Shown: positions 50,829 through 60,149 of the stretch, one piece after another | Layout: every line of letters begins with the position of its first letter | Numbering within the stretch: position 1 is the first letter of the stretch | Origin: Pseudomaricurvus sp033283335 | GTDB taxonomy: Bacteria > Pseudomonadota > Gammaproteobacteria > Pseudomonadales > Cellvibrionaceae | DNA: 64,000 nucleotides | NCBI GenBank assembly: GCA_033283335.1 | Contig: JAWMQP010000001.1 | Span: forward strand, 1,196,804 to 1,260,803 | Reading direction: 5' to 3' | Translations under genes and position numbers: made by a program | Notes under the pieces: model-generated | The model's database searches: none | What the model saw: the letters and a program-made list of their open reading frames with translations, nothing else | Told to the model about the DNA's origin: nothing

Positions 50829-51120
50829 CGTAATTCCCCTCCTCGTAAGCCCACTGCTGGTACTCGGCATCCGCATCATTGGAGTACGCCTGTTCACGTT
50901 CCGATGCCAGCGCCTGTTGACGGGTTTGCAAACTGACACTTTCAGTCACGGTGTCGTAGACAACCACAACCTCTCCCCGGGACAGCTGGGCGCTGACTTC
51001 AGCCACCTTATCCGTCAGGGCGACTTCGTATTCCCCGTAATCTGTACCGTCACGGGTAATAAACTCCTCCACCAACCCCTGCAGGGCCTCGGCTGAAATT
51101 CGATCTGTCGGAATAATCAA
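50818..51120 (-). CDS. yheU: YheU family protein
   Basis: The 100-residue protein starts MIIPTDRISAEALQGLVEEF and has ITRDGTDYGEYEVALTDKV, the YheU pattern of MIIP and FxTREGTDYGE. The C-terminus is longer than in E. coli YheU (72 residues) and is acidic with Gln. Function unknown. It is translationally coupled to the hydrolase gene, an arrangement also found in other gammaproteobacteria. Confidence 0.85.
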   Translation of the reverse strand: MIIPTDRISAEALQGLVEEFITRDGTDYGEYEVALTDKVAEVSAQLSRGEVVVVYDTVTESVSLQTRQQALASEREQAYSNDADAEYQQWAYEEGNYGDS

Positions 51121-51246
51121 GACATTACCTCTGACATGGCCTCTATCTCTGACAAAGACGTGATTATGCGGGACACTGTCAGATCATCTCAACTGTCTCT
51201 ATACTCAGGAGCATCGCAAAATAATGATCCTCACACAGGCACGTTT

Positions 51247-51801
51247 ATGAATCGCACACTCGTACTCAGCATACTCAGTGACGACAAACCCGGGGTAGTA
51301 GAGGCCCTGGCCAAGACCATCACTCAACATCAGGGCAACTGGATGGAGAGTCGCCTGAGTCATTTGGCCGGTAAGTTTGCCGGTATTCTGCAGGTTAGCG
51401 TCCCCGAGGACAAACTCGAGCTTCTGAAAGCCGACCTCCTGGATCTCCAGGCCCAACGGGGTATTCAAATGGTATCGGCCGAGGCCATTGCCCAGCCAGC
51501 CGACGACGACAAGGACATCCAGACCCTGCACTTCACCTTGATGGGGAATGACCGGACCGGCATCGTCCGCGAGCTGTCACAGGCTTTCGCCAGCCACGAC
51601 ATCAACCTCGACGACCTGCAAACCCAGTGCACCAGTATGCCCTGGTCGGGCGACCCCATGTTTACCGCCCACGGCATCATCAGTTTGCCCTCCGAGGTGG
51701 ACCTGGACCGCTTGATGGATCGACTCAACGATATTTCCGACGAACTCGGCGTGGACATTGAATTGGGCGAAGCGGAGGATTCACCGCTGGACTGGGAATG
51801 A
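51247..51801 (+). CDS. GcvR-like ACT-domain protein
   Basis: The 184-residue protein contains two ACT domains: MNRTLVLSILSDDKPGVVEAL and a second at FTLMGNDRTGIVRELSQAFA. These are typical of GcvR, the glycine-cleavage regulator, and its relatives. It starts at the ATG at 51247. No gcv genes are nearby, so its target is unknown. The last codons and the following bases form a 16-bp direct repeat (GTGGACTGGGAATGA) around the stop. Confidence 0.85.
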   Translation: MNRTLVLSILSDDKPGVVEALAKTITQHQGNWMESRLSHLAGKFAGILQVSVPEDKLELLKADLLDLQAQRGIQMVSAEAIAQPADDDKDIQTLHFTLMGNDRTGIVRELSQAFASHDINLDDLQTQCTSMPWSGDPMFTAHGIISLPSEVDLDRLMDRLNDISDELGVDIELGEAEDSPLDWE

Positions 51802-51845
51802 GGTGGACTGGGAATGAACCCTAGGCAGAAAGAAAAAGCCTGAAA

Positions 51846-51868
51846 TAAAGGGGCTGTACGCCCCTTCA
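51846..51868. terminator. Terminator after the GcvR-like gene
   Basis: GGGGC-TGTAC-GCCCC with an A-rich left flank and TTC on the right. Confidence 0.55.
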
Positions 51869-52033
51869 ATCTGTGGAGAGCCTGCGTCCCTGCAGTCTTC
51901 TTATCACTGGCTGGCACTTTACCCGCCGAAAATGACAGTTCCATGACCATGGCAGCACTCCAGTCCGGCCACAGTCGTTGATTTGTGGTTATAATCCCGG
52001 GCCCGTAATCCTGAGCCTGGAAACTTGATCGTC

Positions 52034-52522
52034 ATGTCCTCCAATACCCCCAGCCCCATTCTGCATCTGGTGCTTTATCAGCCGGAAATCCCCCCCAACA
52101 CCGGCAACATCATCCGCCTGGCCGCCAACACCGGCGCCCAGCTGCACCTGATCAAACCGATTGCGTTTGACCTGGATGACAAACGGTTGCGCCGGGCGGG
52201 GCTGGATTATGGCGAATGGAAAGACATGCAGGTGCACGAAAGTTGGGAGGCCTTCCTGGAAACCTGCCAGCCCCAAACCCTCTACGCCATCAGCACCAAG
52301 GGCCAGCGCCACCACACCGATGCGCCGTTCAAGGCCGGCGACTATGTGGTGTTTGGACCGGAAACCCGCGGTCTGCCGGCGGACATCCTGCAACAACAGG
52401 CGGCCGACCATATCCTCCGCATTCCCATGCAACCCAACAGTCGCAGTATGAACCTGTCCAACGCCACCGCCGTCATTTTGTACGAGGCCTGGCGACAAAT
52501 GGGCTATCCAGGCGCCATATAA
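52034..52522 (+). CDS. trmL: tRNA (cytidine/uridine-34-2'-O)-methyltransferase TrmL
   Basis: The 162-residue SPOUT methyltransferase modifies the wobble base of tRNA-Leu. LYQPEIPPNTGNIIRLAANTG at the start, YVVFGPETRGLPADIL and IPMQPNSRSMNLSNATAVI at the knot are typical. The ATG at 52034 is chosen; a TTG nine bases upstream is less likely. Confidence 0.95.
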   Translation: MSSNTPSPILHLVLYQPEIPPNTGNIIRLAANTGAQLHLIKPIAFDLDDKRLRRAGLDYGEWKDMQVHESWEAFLETCQPQTLYAISTKGQRHHTDAPFKAGDYVVFGPETRGLPADILQQQAADHILRIPMQPNSRSMNLSNATAVILYEAWRQMGYPGAI

Positions 52523-52672
52523 TCCCTGCAATAAGCCGCGTCCGAATAACTTGTTTCCAGAAAAGGAAATCAGTGCCCGTTTTAGTCTATATGAGTGCCA
52601 GTAAGCCTTTGATTTCGTGCAATTTGTTGGTCATATCCCTACAATGGCGCCCTCTGTAGTCAGGATCCAATT

Positions 52673-53200
52673 ATGAGTAAAGCGCCCATAGGCCTGTTTT
52701 ATGGCAGTTCCACCTGCTATACCGAAATTGTGGCCGAAAAGATTCGCGACATTCTCAGCGAGGAGGTTGTCGATATCTACAATATTACCGACGAGTCGCT
52801 GATGACTGCGGAGTTTTACGACTATCTGATCCTAGGAATTCCCACTTGGGATTACGGTGAGCTGCAGGAAGACTGGGAAGAGATCTGGGAAGAACTGGAT
52901 CAGGTCAACTTCAGTGGTCGCAAGGTGGCCCTGTTCGGACTCGGCGACCAGGTCGGCTACCCGGAATGGTTTCTCGACGCCATGGGCTACCTGCACTTCA
53001 AACTGCTCAAGCTGGGCGCTCAACCGGTGGGTTACTGGCCCAGCGAGGGCTACGAGTTCGAAGCCTCCAAAGCGCTGACTGACGACGGCAGGCTGTTTGT
53101 CGGGCTGGCGCTGGATGATGAAAACCAGTTTGATATGACCGATGAACGGTTGGCCAAATGGTGCGACCAGATCATGCGGGAATTCGCGCTGCGGCATTGA
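52673..53200 (+). CDS. Long-chain flavodoxin
   Basis: The 175-residue electron-transfer protein has FYGSSTCYTEIVAEKI (FMN phosphate loop), LGIPTWDYGELQEDWE (isoalloxazine stacking loop with Trp) and FGLGDQVGYPEWFLDAMGYL. The start is preceded by no strong ribosome binding site. This is the FldB-like branch, with the Thr-rich loop modified. It lies 5 bases before mnmC. Confidence 0.92.
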   Translation: MSKAPIGLFYGSSTCYTEIVAEKIRDILSEEVVDIYNITDESLMTAEFYDYLILGIPTWDYGELQEDWEEIWEELDQVNFSGRKVALFGLGDQVGYPEWFLDAMGYLHFKLLKLGAQPVGYWPSEGYEFEASKALTDDGRLFVGLALDDENQFDMTDERLAKWCDQIMREFALRH

Positions 53201-53205
53201 GCCAC

Positions 53206-55317
53206 ATGTCCACCAATACCCCCCCCGAACACGATATCAGCCACGCCCGCCTGGACTGGGACGAACAGGGACAACCCCTCTCCAGTCACTACCAGGAAGG
53301 CTACTTTTCTCGCCACAATGGCCTGGCGGAAACCCGCCATGTGTTCCTCGACCACAACCGACTGGCCGAACGCTGGTCGGCGCTGACGGCCGACGACGAG
53401 TTTGTGATTGGAGAAACCGGCTTTGGCACTGGATTGAATTTTCTGGCGGCCTGGCACCTGTGGCGTCAACTGGCGCCCAATGGCGCCCGCCTGCACTTTC
53501 TCAGTGTCGAAAAATTCCCCCTGCACCCGGATGACCTGCAACGAGCACTGGGCTTGTGGCCGGAACTGGATAATGAAATCGAGGCCCTGTTACAACTGTA
53601 CCCGGCCATGCAAAACCCTGGCTTTCATCACCTCAAGTTTGATCAGGGCCAGGTCCGTCTGACACTGATTATCGATGAGGCCTGCGCCGGCTTCTCGCAA
53701 CTGTTGCTCAGCCATCACCCGGCCTGGCAACTGCCTCAACGCCCCGTTGACGCCTGGTTTCTGGACGGGTTTTCGCCGGCCAAAAACCCTGACATGTGGC
53801 GACCGGAGCTGTTCGAACTGATGCAGCGACTGAGCACGCCAGGGACTACGCTGGCCACCTTCACGGCCGCCGGTATTGTTCGGCGTGGGCTGGCGACATC
53901 GGGATTCGAGATTTACAAGGGCAATGGCTACGGCCACAAACGGGATATGGTCTACGGTCACCTGGTGCAGGCCGCCGAGTGCCCCGCCCCCTCGACCCTG
54001 CCGCACAATGCCTTTAACGCCGCCGAACCGGCGCCCTGGTATGTCAATCGAGACACGGCCCTCCGCTATGCCGCGCCGGGAATAGAGAAGACACAACCTC
54101 AACCACGTCATGCTGTGGTAATCGGTGGCGGTCTGGCCGGATGTCACAGTGCCCGCGCCTTGGCGGAGCGCGGCTGGCAGGTCACTCTGCTGGAACAGCA
54201 ACCCCAACTGGCTACCGCCGCTTCCGGCAATCCCCAGGGCGTGCTCTACGCCAAGCTCTCCCATCGGCAGGAAACGCTGTCAGATTTCAACTTGCAGGCA
54301 CTGCAGTTTGCCTTGCGCAGCTACCGTGACTACTGGGCCCAGGGTATCGGTGCCAATTGCGGTGTACTGCAACTGTCGGTTGATGACAAGACAGCCGACC
54401 TGCACGACAAGCTGATCGCTCAGCTGGGTCAGCAGGAATTGTTGCAGCGGGTCAGCGCCGAACAAGCCAGTCACATTAGCGGTGTCGCCTGCCCCAGTGG
54501 CGGCCTCTGGTTTCCCTCGGCCGGCTGGCTGGAACCGAAGGCGGTGTGCGAGCAATTGCTGGCTCATCCTGGCATTACACGGAGGATGTGTGAGCAGGTC
54601 AGCCAGCTGAGCTTCGACGATGCCCAGCAACTCTGGCGACTGCAGATTCTACACCCGCAATCCCCGCATCAGGAAAGCCGCCAAGTTGAAGCGCCGGTCG
54701 TTATCATCGCCACCGCCAACGAGGCGCGGGAATTTTTTCCACAGTTACCGTTGAAGCCCATCCGCGGCCAGGTTACTTACCTGCAGGCCACGCCGGGCAG
54801 TCAGCGGTTGCAAACCGTGATCTGCGGGGATGGCTACCTGCCGCCAGCTGTCCATGGTCAACATTGCCTCGGCGCCACGTTCAATCCGAGAAACCTGGAT
54901 CTGACCCTCACCGAAGAGGATCATCGACTCAACCTGGCCACCCAAAGACAGCAATTGCCGGCACTGGCGGACAGTTTCAGCGAACAGCGAATTTGTGGTG
55001 GGCGCGCAGCCCTGCGTTGCACCACCCCGGATTATTTACCCCTGACCGGCGCCCTGCCACGCTATGACCAGTTGCTGGAAGACTACGCCCTGCTGAGAAA
55101 AAACGCGCGCGCCAATATCCCTTTTGCGGGTGACTACTGGCCCGGACTCTACCTCAACGTCGGTCATGGCTCGCGCGGACTGGTCTACACTCCCCTGTGC
55201 GCGGAGCTGTTAGCGGCCCAGATTCACGGCGACCCCTCCCCGGTGGGTGCCAGCGTCGAGCGCGCCCTGCATCCGGGTCGCTTCTGGATTCGCGATCTGA
55301 CCCGCAACAAACGCTGA
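53206..55317 (+). CDS. mnmC: Bifunctional tRNA modification enzyme MnmC
   Basis: The 703-residue enzyme carries out the last steps of mnm5s2U synthesis in tRNA. The N-terminal methyltransferase domain has GETGFGTGLNFL and the DAWFLDGFSPAKNPDMW motif. The C-terminal FAD domain starts at AVVIGGGLAGCHSARALAERG (about 305) and ends with NVGHGSRGLVYTPLCAELL. The ATG at 53206 is favoured because the sequence matches the family from there. Confidence 0.96.
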   Translation: MSTNTPPEHDISHARLDWDEQGQPLSSHYQEGYFSRHNGLAETRHVFLDHNRLAERWSALTADDEFVIGETGFGTGLNFLAAWHLWRQLAPNGARLHFLSVEKFPLHPDDLQRALGLWPELDNEIEALLQLYPAMQNPGFHHLKFDQGQVRLTLIIDEACAGFSQLLLSHHPAWQLPQRPVDAWFLDGFSPAKNPDMWRPELFELMQRLSTPGTTLATFTAAGIVRRGLATSGFEIYKGNGYGHKRDMVYGHLVQAAECPAPSTLPHNAFNAAEPAPWYVNRDTALRYAAPGIEKTQPQPRHAVVIGGGLAGCHSARALAERGWQVTLLEQQPQLATAASGNPQGVLYAKLSHRQETLSDFNLQALQFALRSYRDYWAQGIGANCGVLQLSVDDKTADLHDKLIAQLGQQELLQRVSAEQASHISGVACPSGGLWFPSAGWLEPKAVCEQLLAHPGITRRMCEQVSQLSFDDAQQLWRLQILHPQSPHQESRQVEAPVVIIATANEAREFFPQLPLKPIRGQVTYLQATPGSQRLQTVICGDGYLPPAVHGQHCLGATFNPRNLDLTLTEEDHRLNLATQRQQLPALADSFSEQRICGGRAALRCTTPDYLPLTGALPRYDQLLEDYALLRKNARANIPFAGDYWPGLYLNVGHGSRGLVYTPLCAELLAAQIHGDPSPVGASVERALHPGRFWIRDLTRNKR

Positions 55318-55373
55318 TCTGTGTAAGCCCAACCTGGTTAAGCCCGACCTCCATTAAGTGTTACTGGGGCTAC

Positions 55374-56009
55374 TCATTTAGATTGTGGTTGAGACTGCGG
55401 ATGCGCCAAGGCCATTAACACCTGGGAGCCGGCCCCGCAGGCAATGACGGTGCGCATGGCCTGCTCCACCGACACCTCAGGCAGCAGCGTTACAAACGCC
55501 TCCGGCACGTGATAGACCATACCGGAAGTGGGCATCGGCGCCGTCGGCACAAAGACGGTAAAGCCACCGTCAAAACTGGCCGTGACAATGCCGGTTACCT
55601 GCACATCACAGCTATCGCCATAAAGCCTCACCAGTGCCGGCTGCCCCTTGAGCAGCGAGTGCTCTTCCGAGCCGCCGACGAACTGCACCACGATATCGCG
55701 AATGGTACGATAGCCCGGTGCAAAGCGGGTCAGGCCTTTATCCATCCAGTGATGCATCCAGCGACCGACACTGGTTTTGACCAGCAGGCCGATCACAAAA
55801 CACAAACCCATTAACAGCAGAACCACCATGGCATCGGCCATGCGGCTGCGAAAATCAGCCCGCTGGATTAGCATATCGCTCAAGGGATCAATAAAATCAG
55901 TGACCAGATCCAGCAACCACTGAAACAGCAGCACAAAGATCGCAATTGGGAGAACCACCGTGAGTCCACCTAACAAGGTCAAAGCGACGAAAGATCTCAA
56001 GCGTTGCAT
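55374..56009 (-). CDS. DUF502 family membrane protein
   Basis: The 211-residue inner-membrane protein has two hydrophobic segments (VALTLLGGLTVVLPIAIFVLLF and AMVVLLLMGLCFVIGLLV) and the DUF502 pattern DPLSDML, then LTRFAPGYRTIRDIVVQFVG, and VFVPTAPMPTSGMVYHVPE. Function unknown. The ATG at 56009 (or 56012) is back-to-back with the ATG of the divergent cyclotransferase at 56011. Confidence 0.88.
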   Translation of the reverse strand: MQRLRSFVALTLLGGLTVVLPIAIFVLLFQWLLDLVTDFIDPLSDMLIQRADFRSRMADAMVVLLLMGLCFVIGLLVKTSVGRWMHHWMDKGLTRFAPGYRTIRDIVVQFVGGSEEHSLLKGQPALVRLYGDSCDVQVTGIVTASFDGGFTVFVPTAPMPTSGMVYHVPEAFVTLLPEVSVEQAMRTVIACGAGSQVLMALAHPQSQPQSK

Positions 56010-56010
56010 C

Positions 56011-56805
56011 ATGGCGTCATTCTCCAAGGGTTGTGTATTGGCGTTACTGATGGCTTCGCTGGCGCTCCCTGCCCTGGGCACATTGGCAGCTCAGGCTGGC
56101 AACCAGCCACACCAGTGGTCTTACCAGCTGCTGCAAACCCTGCCCCATTCCCCCAACAGTTTTACCCAGGGGCTGGTCAAAGATGGCAACTTTCTGATTG
56201 AGAGCAGCGGCCTGTACCGAAAATCGTTTTTGCATCGCTACCCGGCCTACAGCCCGGAACAGGACGACGGCCAGTATATGCCGCTGAGCGCCGACCTGTT
56301 CGCCGAAGGTATCGCCCTGCTGGATAATAAACTCTATATGCTGACCTGGCGCAAGCAACAGGTGCTGGTGTTTGACCCCCGAACCCTGCAACTGCAACAA
56401 CGCCTCAGTTACCAGGGTGAGGGCTGGGGACTGGCCACCTATGGACAGCAGCTGGTGATGAGCAATGGCAGCAGTCAACTCAACTTTCGCGACCGACACG
56501 ATTTTGCCATTGAGCGAACGGTAACGGTGACCGAAGCCGGCCAACCGACAGACCGGATTAACGATCTCACCGTCGCTCAGGGTTTAGTCTGGGCCAACGT
56601 TTGGTTTCGCAATGATCTCCTCGCCATCGATCCCGACAGCGGTCGCGTCATCGGCACGGTGTCCTTGGAACCACTGGCGAACAAGCATCGTCATGCAAAA
56701 CGCGGGGCCGTGTTGAATGGTATTGCCTGGGACGAACAAGCCCAGGCATTTTGGATCACGGGCAAATTCTGGGACAAGCGCTATTTGATCCGGGTTAACC
56801 GATGA
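56011..56805 (+). CDS. Glutaminyl-peptide (glutamine) cyclotransferase
   Basis: The 264-residue exported enzyme forms N-terminal pyroglutamate. A signal peptide (CVLALLMASLALPALGTLAAQA) is followed by a five-bladed propeller with FTQGLVKDGNFLIESSGLYRKS, DRINDLTVAQGLVWANVWF and VLNGIAWDEQAQAFWITGKFWDK, all typical of the bacterial plant-type glutamine cyclotransferases. The gene ends 11 bases inside the convergent diguanylate cyclase gene. Confidence 0.9.
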   Translation: MASFSKGCVLALLMASLALPALGTLAAQAGNQPHQWSYQLLQTLPHSPNSFTQGLVKDGNFLIESSGLYRKSFLHRYPAYSPEQDDGQYMPLSADLFAEGIALLDNKLYMLTWRKQQVLVFDPRTLQLQQRLSYQGEGWGLATYGQQLVMSNGSSQLNFRDRHDFAIERTVTVTEAGQPTDRINDLTVAQGLVWANVWFRNDLLAIDPDSGRVIGTVSLEPLANKHRHAKRGAVLNGIAWDEQAQAFWITGKFWDKRYLIRVNR

Positions 56806-57901
56806 CCTGGCAAAACACCTTGGAAACCACCTGATTGCGGCCCCTGGTTTTAGCTTCATACAAGCCTTCATCAGCACTTTTTAATAATCGCCCAGCCAGC
56901 TTATCAAGCTTGGTCAGACGATCGCCAGCCGGATACCAGCAAGACAAACCAATCGACACGGTCGGCCTGATGACGCTGCGACCGTTGATTTTTAACCGGG
57001 CGACGGCCTGCCGAATTCGCTCAGCGATTTGCGCCGCTTCTTGCTGATCACACGAGTGGAGCAACGCCACAAACTCTTCGCCCCCATAACGCGCCAGAAA
57101 ATCGGTTTTACGCAACTCATCTTTTATGGTGGCCGCCACCTGCTTTAAGCAAAGATCCCCTGCCTGATGCCCGTGTTGATCGTTGACAGCCTTAAAGTTA
57201 TCCAGGTCGAGAAACAGACAGGCCATGGGTTTGCCACTGCGTTCGGCCCGTTGCAATTCCCTCGCGTATTCCAGCTCAAAGTGGGCACGATTACTGACTT
57301 GCGTCAGCGGGTCAAACAGACTCTGACGCTGCAACTGCTCATGGGTCAGGCTGTTGTCCAGGCATACCGCACAGACACTGGCCAGGTGGTGCATAAAATC
57401 CACGGCCTTGTCCTGGGTAAAGCGCTGTCGATCCCGACTGGCCAAATGCAAACTGCCCAATAACTGGTTGTGGCGCACCAGCGGTAACAGAGCGGCACTG
57501 CCCAGCTGGTTGAGATTGGGGAACAGCCGGCCGGCCGACAGCGCGTCCTGCTCGCCCAGCGTGACTTGATATTCACCCCGATACAGGGTCAGGGCAAAAT
57601 CTTCACTGTGACGCAACTGCAGGCGATTGTGATAATGCCCGATCTCCAAATTGGCCAACAGATCGGCCAGGGCAAAGTCCCGGTCCACCAGGATCAGACC
57701 TACGTCAGCCAGCCCAAAATGGCGCGGTGCATCCAGCAGCAGGGTATCGAGTACATCTTTCAGTCGGTGGCAGCCCAACAACTGAAATTCAAATCCCTGA
57801 AAATGCCGCTCAATCCGCTGATTCTCTTGAATGCGGGACAGCAGCGACCGAACTGACAGTTTCAATCTGGCGTTTTCTTGCGATAAATCAACGTTTGACA
57901 C
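56795..57901 (-). CDS. Diguanylate cyclase with DUF484/GAF-like sensor
   Basis: The 368-residue protein makes c-di-GMP. An N-terminal coiled coil (about 5-35) and a DUF484/GAF-like domain (about 40-185) precede a GGDEF domain with GGEEF at 273-277 and the inhibitory I-site RKTD at 264-267, five residues before it. DPLTQVSNRAHFE and LFLDLDNFKAVND are typical. It is expected to be active and feedback-inhibited. No membrane segment is seen. Confidence 0.93.
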   Translation of the reverse strand: MSNVDLSQENARLKLSVRSLLSRIQENQRIERHFQGFEFQLLGCHRLKDVLDTLLLDAPRHFGLADVGLILVDRDFALADLLANLEIGHYHNRLQLRHSEDFALTLYRGEYQVTLGEQDALSAGRLFPNLNQLGSAALLPLVRHNQLLGSLHLASRDRQRFTQDKAVDFMHHLASVCAVCLDNSLTHEQLQRQSLFDPLTQVSNRAHFELEYARELQRAERSGKPMACLFLDLDNFKAVNDQHGHQAGDLCLKQVAATIKDELRKTDFLARYGGEEFVALLHSCDQQEAAQIAERIRQAVARLKINGRSVIRPTVSIGLSCWYPAGDRLTKLDKLAGRLLKSADEGLYEAKTRGRNQVVSKVFCQVIG

Positions 57902-58049
57902 GTATATCCTGATATTTGTCGTTTTGGATACCCTGCAATATCGGCCGTGTTTCGGTAAAATTGCGTCCAGTTTGAATATCTGTATCCATTTTCAGCAAAT
58001 AATTGTGACCTCCTAGTCACAAATGCACTGAACAACCCTGCGAGACCCC

Positions 58050-59402
58050 ATGACCACCGAACTGCTTTCCCCCGCTGGCACGCTGAAAAGCATGCGCTAT
58101 GCCTTTGCCTATGGCGCCGATGCCGTCTACGCTGGACAACCACGTTACAGCCTGCGCGTGCGCAACAACGAATTCAATCGACTGGAAAACCTGGCTTCGG
58201 CCATTGCCGAGGCCCACAGTCAGGGCAAGCAGTTTTATCTGGCCAGCAACCTGTCGCCCCACAACGACAAGGTACGCACCTATTTGCGCGATCTGGAACC
58301 GGTTATTGAGATGCAACCCGACGCCCTGATCATGTCGGATCCCGGCCTGATCATGCTGGTGCGGGAAAAGTGGCCGGAGATGCCGGTGCACCTGTCGGTG
58401 CAGGCCAATGCCGTTAACTACGCGACCGTTCAATTTTGGCACCGCCAGGGTGTCGAACGGGTGATCCTGTCCCGCGAATTGTCCCTCGATGAAATTGAGG
58501 AAATCCGTCAGCGCTGCCCGGAGATGGAACTGGAAGTGTTTGTCCACGGTGCCCTGTGCATTGCCTATTCCGGCCGCTGCCTGCTGTCAGGCTACATGAC
58601 CCACCGCGATTCCAACCAGGGCGCCTGCACCAACTCCTGCCGCTGGCAGTACAATGTGCATGCCGCCAACGAGTCAGACACCGGTGATTTGATTGCCGTC
58701 GACCAGCCCGCGATTGTCAGCAACTTTGATCCCAAGGCTGCTGGAGCCAGTGCCCATCAGGACAATGACGAGATCGCCGTGCTGCTGCAGGAGCGCTCCC
58801 GGCCGGGTGAATACATGCCAGCCTATGAAGACGAGCACGGCACCTACATCATGAACTCCAAGGACCTGCGCGCGGTTCAGCACGTCGAGCGACTGGTGAA
58901 GATGGGCATTCACTCCCTCAAGATCGAGGGCCGCACCAAGTCCCACTATTACGTCGGCCGTACCGCCCAGGTTTACCGCCAGGCGATTGATAACGCCTAC
59001 GCGGGCAAATCCTTCGACATGAACCTGATGAAAGAATTGGAACACCTGGCCAACCGCGGTTACACCGAAGGTTTCTACCGCCGTCATGTGCCCAGTGAAT
59101 ACCAGAACTACGAGGCTGGCACGCCCAACAATAACCAACAGTTCGTCGGCGAGGCGACCGCTTACGATAAAGACAGCGGCTGGCTCGCCATCGATGTGAA
59201 AAACCGTTTTGAAACCGGCAACCAACTGGAACTGATCACGCCCCAGGGCAACCTGCGTTTTACCCTCGAGCAACTGGAAGACCAGAAGGGCCAGGCCATT
59301 GAGGTCGCCCCCGGCTCCGGACATCAGGTGCGCATCCCCATGCCCGCCGATGTGGCACTGGCGGAAGACGGTGGCTACGCCATGCTGATGCGCTGCCTGT
59401 AA
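58050..59402 (+). CDS. trhP: tRNA hydroxylation protein TrhP (YegQ, U32 family)
   Basis: The 450-residue protein of the U32 'peptidase' family takes part in prephenate-dependent 5-hydroxyuridine synthesis in tRNA. ELLSPAGTLKSMRYAFAYGADAVY starts the TIM-barrel part. The Fe-S cysteines lie in FVHGALCIAYSGRCLLSGY and GACTNSCRW, and IHSLKIEGRTKSHYYVG is typical. It is followed by the sirtuin gene with a 35-base gap. Confidence 0.93.
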   Translation: MTTELLSPAGTLKSMRYAFAYGADAVYAGQPRYSLRVRNNEFNRLENLASAIAEAHSQGKQFYLASNLSPHNDKVRTYLRDLEPVIEMQPDALIMSDPGLIMLVREKWPEMPVHLSVQANAVNYATVQFWHRQGVERVILSRELSLDEIEEIRQRCPEMELEVFVHGALCIAYSGRCLLSGYMTHRDSNQGACTNSCRWQYNVHAANESDTGDLIAVDQPAIVSNFDPKAAGASAHQDNDEIAVLLQERSRPGEYMPAYEDEHGTYIMNSKDLRAVQHVERLVKMGIHSLKIEGRTKSHYYVGRTAQVYRQAIDNAYAGKSFDMNLMKELEHLANRGYTEGFYRRHVPSEYQNYEAGTPNNNQQFVGEATAYDKDSGWLAIDVKNRFETGNQLELITPQGNLRFTLEQLEDQKGQAIEVAPGSGHQVRIPMPADVALAEDGGYAMLMRCL

Positions 59403-59437
59403 CAGCGGCATAACCACAGGAATCAAGGGGGATAACC

Positions 59438-60142
59438 ATGGCAAACACAGCACGAAATATTGTGGTACTCACCGGTGCCGGCATCTCCGCCGAGTCAGGC
59501 ATCAGGACCTTTCGCGCTGCCGACGGCCTGTGGGAAGACCACCGCGTGGAAGATGTGGCCACACCGGAAGCCTTTGTTCGCGACCCGGAGCTGGTGCAAC
59601 GCTTTTACAATCAGCGTCGCGCCCAGCTGCTGGATGGCATTGCCCCCAACGCCGGCCATCTGGCGCTGGCCGAATTCGAGCAACGTCATCCGGGACGCTT
59701 TACCCTGGTGACGCAAAACATCGACAATCTGCATGAACAGGCCGGCTCACGCAACCTGCTGCATATGCACGGCGAACTGCTGAAAGTGCGCTGTGCGGCA
59801 ACCGACAGACTCTACCCCTGCCGGGAAGCCGTGGACAACACGCGCCCCTGCCCCTGCTGCCAGATGCCCGGCAACCTGCGTCCGCATGTGGTCTGGTTTG
59901 GTGAAATGCCCCTGTACATGGACGAGATCGAACAGGCACTGAGTCACTGCGACCTGTTTATCTCCATCGGCACGTCCGGCAACGTCTACCCGGCGGCCGG
60001 GTTTTTCCAGATGGCCAAACAGATCGGCGCCCACACCGTGGAGCTGAACCTGGAACCGTCCCATCACGGCTCCCTGTTTGACGAGGCGCACTACGGGCCA
60101 GCCAGTGAACTGGTGCCCTGGTATTTGTCGCAATTGGGATAA
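59438..60142 (+). CDS. cobB: NAD-dependent protein deacylase (sirtuin, CobB-like)
   Basis: The 234-residue sirtuin has LTGAGISAESGIRTFRAADGLW for NAD, TQNIDNLHEQAG, and the catalytic His in LLHMHGELLKVRC. Zinc Cys ligands occur at RCAATDRLYPC and CPCC, followed by LRPHVVWFGEMP. It is close to E. coli CobB in its core. It removes acetyl or succinyl groups from lysines. AAGGGGG lies upstream of the ATG. Confidence 0.94.
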   Translation: MANTARNIVVLTGAGISAESGIRTFRAADGLWEDHRVEDVATPEAFVRDPELVQRFYNQRRAQLLDGIAPNAGHLALAEFEQRHPGRFTLVTQNIDNLHEQAGSRNLLHMHGELLKVRCAATDRLYPCREAVDNTRPCPCCQMPGNLRPHVVWFGEMPLYMDEIEQALSHCDLFISIGTSGNVYPAAGFFQMAKQIGAHTVELNLEPSHHGSLFDEAHYGPASELVPWYLSQLG

Positions 60143-60149
60143 AGCTGTT

